DNA from: Chloroflexota bacterium
GTDB taxonomy: Bacteria; Chloroflexota; Limnocylindria; QHBO01
Reading direction: 5' to 3'
NCBI GenBank assembly: GCA_020848055.1
Contig: JADLBB010000168.1
Location: forward strand, 1 to 8,046
DNA: 8,046 bases
Below are positions 5,994 through 8,046 of the stretch, one piece after another. Positions within the stretch are counted from its first letter, which is position 1, and each line of letters starts with the position of its first letter. The notes beneath the pieces were generated by a model, which was not told the origin of the DNA, searched no databases, and saw only the letters and a program-made list of their open reading frames with translations. Both the position numbers and the translations under genes were made by a program.

Positions 5994-7260
5994 AGGTCAC
6001 CCCCGCGCGCTCGAAACGGGAGCGATCGAGCGCGTTGCGCCCGTCGACGAACAGCTCGAGCCCGGCGAGTTCGCGCGGGTCGAGGTCACGGTACTCCGCG
6101 TGCGCGGCCTGCAGGATCGCGGCGCGCACGGGCGTCGGGGAGCCGATCCGGTAGGGCTCGAAGCCACGCGCCCGCAGATGCTCGTCGTCGAAGTACGGGT
6201 CATGCCCCAGGACGCGGGCGCCGGCCGCGAGCAGCTCGCCACGCAGCCGGAAGGCCGAGCTGAAGGCGTCCTCGCGCACGTCGCCGCGGTAGGCGATGCC
6301 GAGCACCAGGATCGGCTGCCCGGCGAGCTCGCCGCGCCCGCCGACGCGCCGCTCGATCAGCTCGACCGCAAACCGAGCCATGTCCTCGTTGATGGCGCGC
6401 GACAGCGGCGGGATGCGCAGGTCCTCCTCGCCGTTGAACAGGAAGTGCGGGTAGACCGGGATGCAGTGGCCGCCCACGCCGACTCCGGGCTGGTGGATGT
6501 GGCTGTACGGCTGCGAGTTGGCCGCGTCGATCACCTCGGTCACGTCGAGGCCGTGACTGTCCGCGAAACGGGCCAGCTCGTTGGCATACGCGATGTTGAC
6601 GTCGCGGTACGTCGTCTCGGCCAGCTTGGTCATCTCGGCCGCCTCGGCGCTGGCGACCGCACGAACCTCCGTGCCCGGATCAAGGACCGAGTGATAGAAC
6701 GCCACGGCGCGCTCGGTGCTGGCTGGGCTCGTGCCGCCGACGATCTTCGGGTATCGGCGCAGGTCCTCGAAGACCCGGCCCACCAGCACCCGTTCGGGAG
6801 AGAAGGCCACGAACAGGTCGCGATCGAGCTCGAGCCCGCTGCCGGCTGCAAGCATCGGCGCAAGGCGCCCCCGGGTGGTCCCCACCGGCAGGGTCGTCTC
6901 GTACACGACCAGGGTGCCGGGCCCGATGCGGGCCGCGATGTCGCGCGTGGCGGCGTCGATCGGGCCGAATGCGACCTGCCGTTCGTCGTCCACGACGACC
7001 GGCACGATGACCACGACCGCATCGGACTCGCTTAAGCGGTCGGCGCCGGCCCAGGTCGCCGCTCGCAGGCGCCCGGCAGCGTACAGCTCCGGGACCCGAT
7101 CGATGAGAGCCTGCTCGTCCTCGTGCGGCGAGACGCCGTGGTTGATGGCGTTCACGATGCGCTCGTCGATGTCGACGCCCACGACCTCGTGCCCACGGGA
7201 CGCGTACTGGACCGCCAGCGGCAGGCCGATATGCCCCAGGCCGACGACGGCGATCCTCAC
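5974..7260 (-). CDS. nucleotide-sugar dehydrogenase, UDP-HexNAc 6-dehydrogenase (WecC/WbpA) type
   Basis: A 428-residue cytosolic NAD-dependent enzyme that oxidises C6 of a UDP-sugar to a carboxylate, giving a uronic acid precursor for surface glycans. The N-terminal Rossmann domain starts at residue 2 with VVGLGHIGLPLA (5-16) and D30 ending strand 2. Later motifs are YETTLPVGTT (120-129), AFSPERVLVG (152-161), EMTKLAETTYRDVNIAYANELAR (209-231, carrying likely catalytic Lys212 and Asn222), GVGVGGHCIPVYP (259-271) with nucleophile Cys266, and GIAYRGDVRED (321-331). The GGHC form of the active-site loop is typical of UDP-HexNAc rather than UDP-glucose dehydrogenases. Two departures stand out: Tyr270 replaces the usual Asp four residues after the Cys, and R325-G replaces the usual K-P in the C-terminal motif. 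The start is GTG at 7260, inside a four-base GTGA overlap with the upstream oxidoreductase stop, so the two are probably translated together. Confidence 0.93.
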   Translation of the reverse strand: MRIAVVGLGHIGLPLAVQYASRGHEVVGVDIDERIVNAINHGVSPHEDEQALIDRVPELYAAGRLRAATWAGADRLSESDAVVVIVPVVVDDERQVAFGPIDAATRDIAARIGPGTLVVYETTLPVGTTRGRLAPMLAAGSGLELDRDLFVAFSPERVLVGRVFEDLRRYPKIVGGTSPASTERAVAFYHSVLDPGTEVRAVASAEAAEMTKLAETTYRDVNIAYANELARFADSHGLDVTEVIDAANSQPYSHIHQPGVGVGGHCIPVYPHFLFNGEEDLRIPPLSRAINEDMARFAVELIERRVGGRGELAGQPILVLGIAYRGDVREDAFSSAFRLRGELLAAGARVLGHDPYFDDEHLRARGFEPYRIGSPTPVRAAILQAAHAEYRDLDPRELAGLELFVDGRNALDRSRFERAGVTYAGIGR

Positions 7261-8046
7261 GACGGAGCCCCAAGCAGCTCCTCGCCGACCATCGCCCGTC
7301 CGCTCCGGGCCGACTCGACCATCAGTCGCGCCAGCTGCAGGGCGATCATCGCGTCCGCCGGGTCGACCGGCGGCGAACCGCCCTCGCGGACGGCACGGGC
7401 GAACTCGCGCAGCTCGACCGCCAGTGGCTCCTCGCGGCGGAGGGCGCGACGCGTCATCTCGCCTTCGGCGACGGTGGTGATCGCCGCACCGGCCCCACGG
7501 TTGATCCAGGTCTCGGCCGTGTCAGAGTTGGCGTGGAAGACCAGGTCCTGGGCGATGTAGTCGGCGATGTACATGCCACGTTCGCCGGTCACCGTGAGCA
7601 GGCGGCGCTTGGTCGGCGTCAGCCAGTTGATGTTCAACACGCCCACCACGCCGTTCGCGAACTTGATGATGCCGTTGAACAGGTCCTCGTGCTCGGTGTG
7701 GATGCGCTGCTCTGTCTCGGCATACAGCCGGATCGGTTCCGAGCCGATGAGGTAGCGGAAGACGTCGATGTCGTGGGGAGCGAGATCCACGACCACGCCC
7801 ACGTCGCGGATGCGAGCCGGGAACGGACCGAGCCGCGTGGCGCTGATCTGGAAGACGCGCCCCAGTTCGCCGGCGGCGAGGCGTCGCTTCAATTCGCGGA
7901 TGGCGGGGTTGAAGCGCTCGATGTGCCCAACGGTCAGCATCCGGCCGGATGCCCGGGCCGCCTCGACCATCCGATGACCCTCGTCGCGGGTCGCGGCGAT
8001 CGGCTTCTCGACGAGCACGCTGGCACCGGCCTCCAGGGCGGCGACG
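7257..8046 (-). CDS. Gfo/Idh/MocA-family sugar oxidoreductase (partial, N-terminus off the window)
   Basis: The reading frame runs open to the right edge, and the 262 visible residues begin inside the NAD(P)-binding domain at VAALEAGASVLVEKPIAATR, so roughly the first 70-80 residues with the GxGxxG nucleotide loop are missing. Visible family motifs are EKP (13-15 of the fragment; the Lys is catalytic in this family), VGHIERFNPAIRELK (39-53), GELGRVFQISATR (59-71), VVDLAPHDIDVFRYLIG (85-101) with catalytic-type Asp87 and His91, and the C-terminal sheet FANGVVGVLNINWLTP (129-144). Members oxidise or reduce sugar carbons, often of nucleotide-sugars. Directly upstream of a WecC/WbpA-type dehydrogenase and coupled to it by a GTGA overlap, a WbpB-like role on a UDP-HexNAc uronate (3-keto formation) is an attractive guess but unproven. 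Confidence 0.9.
   Translation of the reverse strand, partial: VAALEAGASVLVEKPIAATRDEGHRMVEAARASGRMLTVGHIERFNPAIRELKRRLAAGELGRVFQISATRLGPFPARIRDVGVVVDLAPHDIDVFRYLIGSEPIRLYAETEQRIHTEHEDLFNGIIKFANGVVGVLNINWLTPTKRRLLTVTGERGMYIADYIAQDLVFHANSDTAETWINRGAGAAITTVAEGEMTRRALRREEPLAVELREFARAVREGGSPPVDPADAMIALQLARLMVESARSGRAMVGEELLGAPS

Noticed and set aside
5584..7035. A 483-codon open frame on the plus strand
   Set aside because: It is antisense to the dehydrogenase and GT2 genes, whose motifs are unmistakable. The plus-strand product has biased composition and no motif.
8016..8018. GTG at 8018 as the start of the oxidoreductase
   Set aside because: The frame continues upstream to the window edge with family-typical sequence (ALEAGASVLVEKP), so the gene is cut by the edge and does not start here.
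1..8046. Defence island, mobile element or CRISPR content
   Set aside because: No transposase, integrase, phage, nuclease or Cas-like protein, no spaced direct repeats and no att-like duplication of the tRNA 3' end is visible. Composition is even along the window.

Overview
The window is a compact, G+C-rich (about two thirds G+C by eye) bacterial chromosome segment. Every gene I can support lies on the minus strand, so the genes are read from the high-coordinate end to the low-coordinate end. GTG starts, G/C-dominated third codon positions, few Shine-Dalgarno sites and a neighbourhood of MazG, a SurA-like foldase and polyprenyl-sugar enzymes suit a high-GC monoderm-type lineage such as Chloroflexota (Limnocylindria-like) or an actinobacterial relative. 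That placement is inference: no phylogenetic marker is present except a tRNA. No insertion sequence, phage gene, CRISPR array, toxin-antitoxin pair or other mobile element is visible.

In transcription order: (1) a Gfo/Idh/MocA NAD(P)-dependent sugar oxidoreductase, cut by the right edge (7257-8046); (2) a UDP-N-acetylhexosamine-type nucleotide-sugar dehydrogenase overlapping it by four bases (5974-7260); (3) a dolichyl-phosphate-mannose-synthase-like GT2 enzyme overlapping the dehydrogenase by 20 nt (5211-5993); (4) a 94-nt spacer with a strong nested hairpin and a five-codon mini-ORF; (5) a membrane-anchored protein with SurA-like and three parvulin-like segments (3380-5116); (6) MazG with an N-terminal remnant of a tetrapyrrole methylase domain (2273-3376); (7) a GT4 glycosyltransferase coupled to mazG by a GTGA overlap (1071-2276); (8) a 146-nt spacer with three inverted repeats; (9) tRNA-Pro(UGG) with encoded CCA (848-924); (10) a WecA/TagO/MraY-family polyprenyl-phosphate sugar-1-phosphate transferase cut by the left edge (1-823).

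Most of the window is a cell-surface glycan locus. The oxidoreductase and dehydrogenase would make an oxidised amino-sugar nucleotide, the WecA-like enzyme would load the first sugar phosphate on a polyprenyl carrier, the GT4 enzyme would extend it, and the DPM1-like enzyme would make a polyprenyl-monophosphate sugar donor. The foldase and MazG are housekeeping-type genes inserted in the same transcriptional direction.

I do not see a clearly new defence or mobile system. The points most worth a second look are the truncated methylase remnant on MazG, the Asp-to-Tyr change beside the dehydrogenase's catalytic cysteine, the triple parvulin layout, and the structured spacers before the foldase gene and the tRNA.
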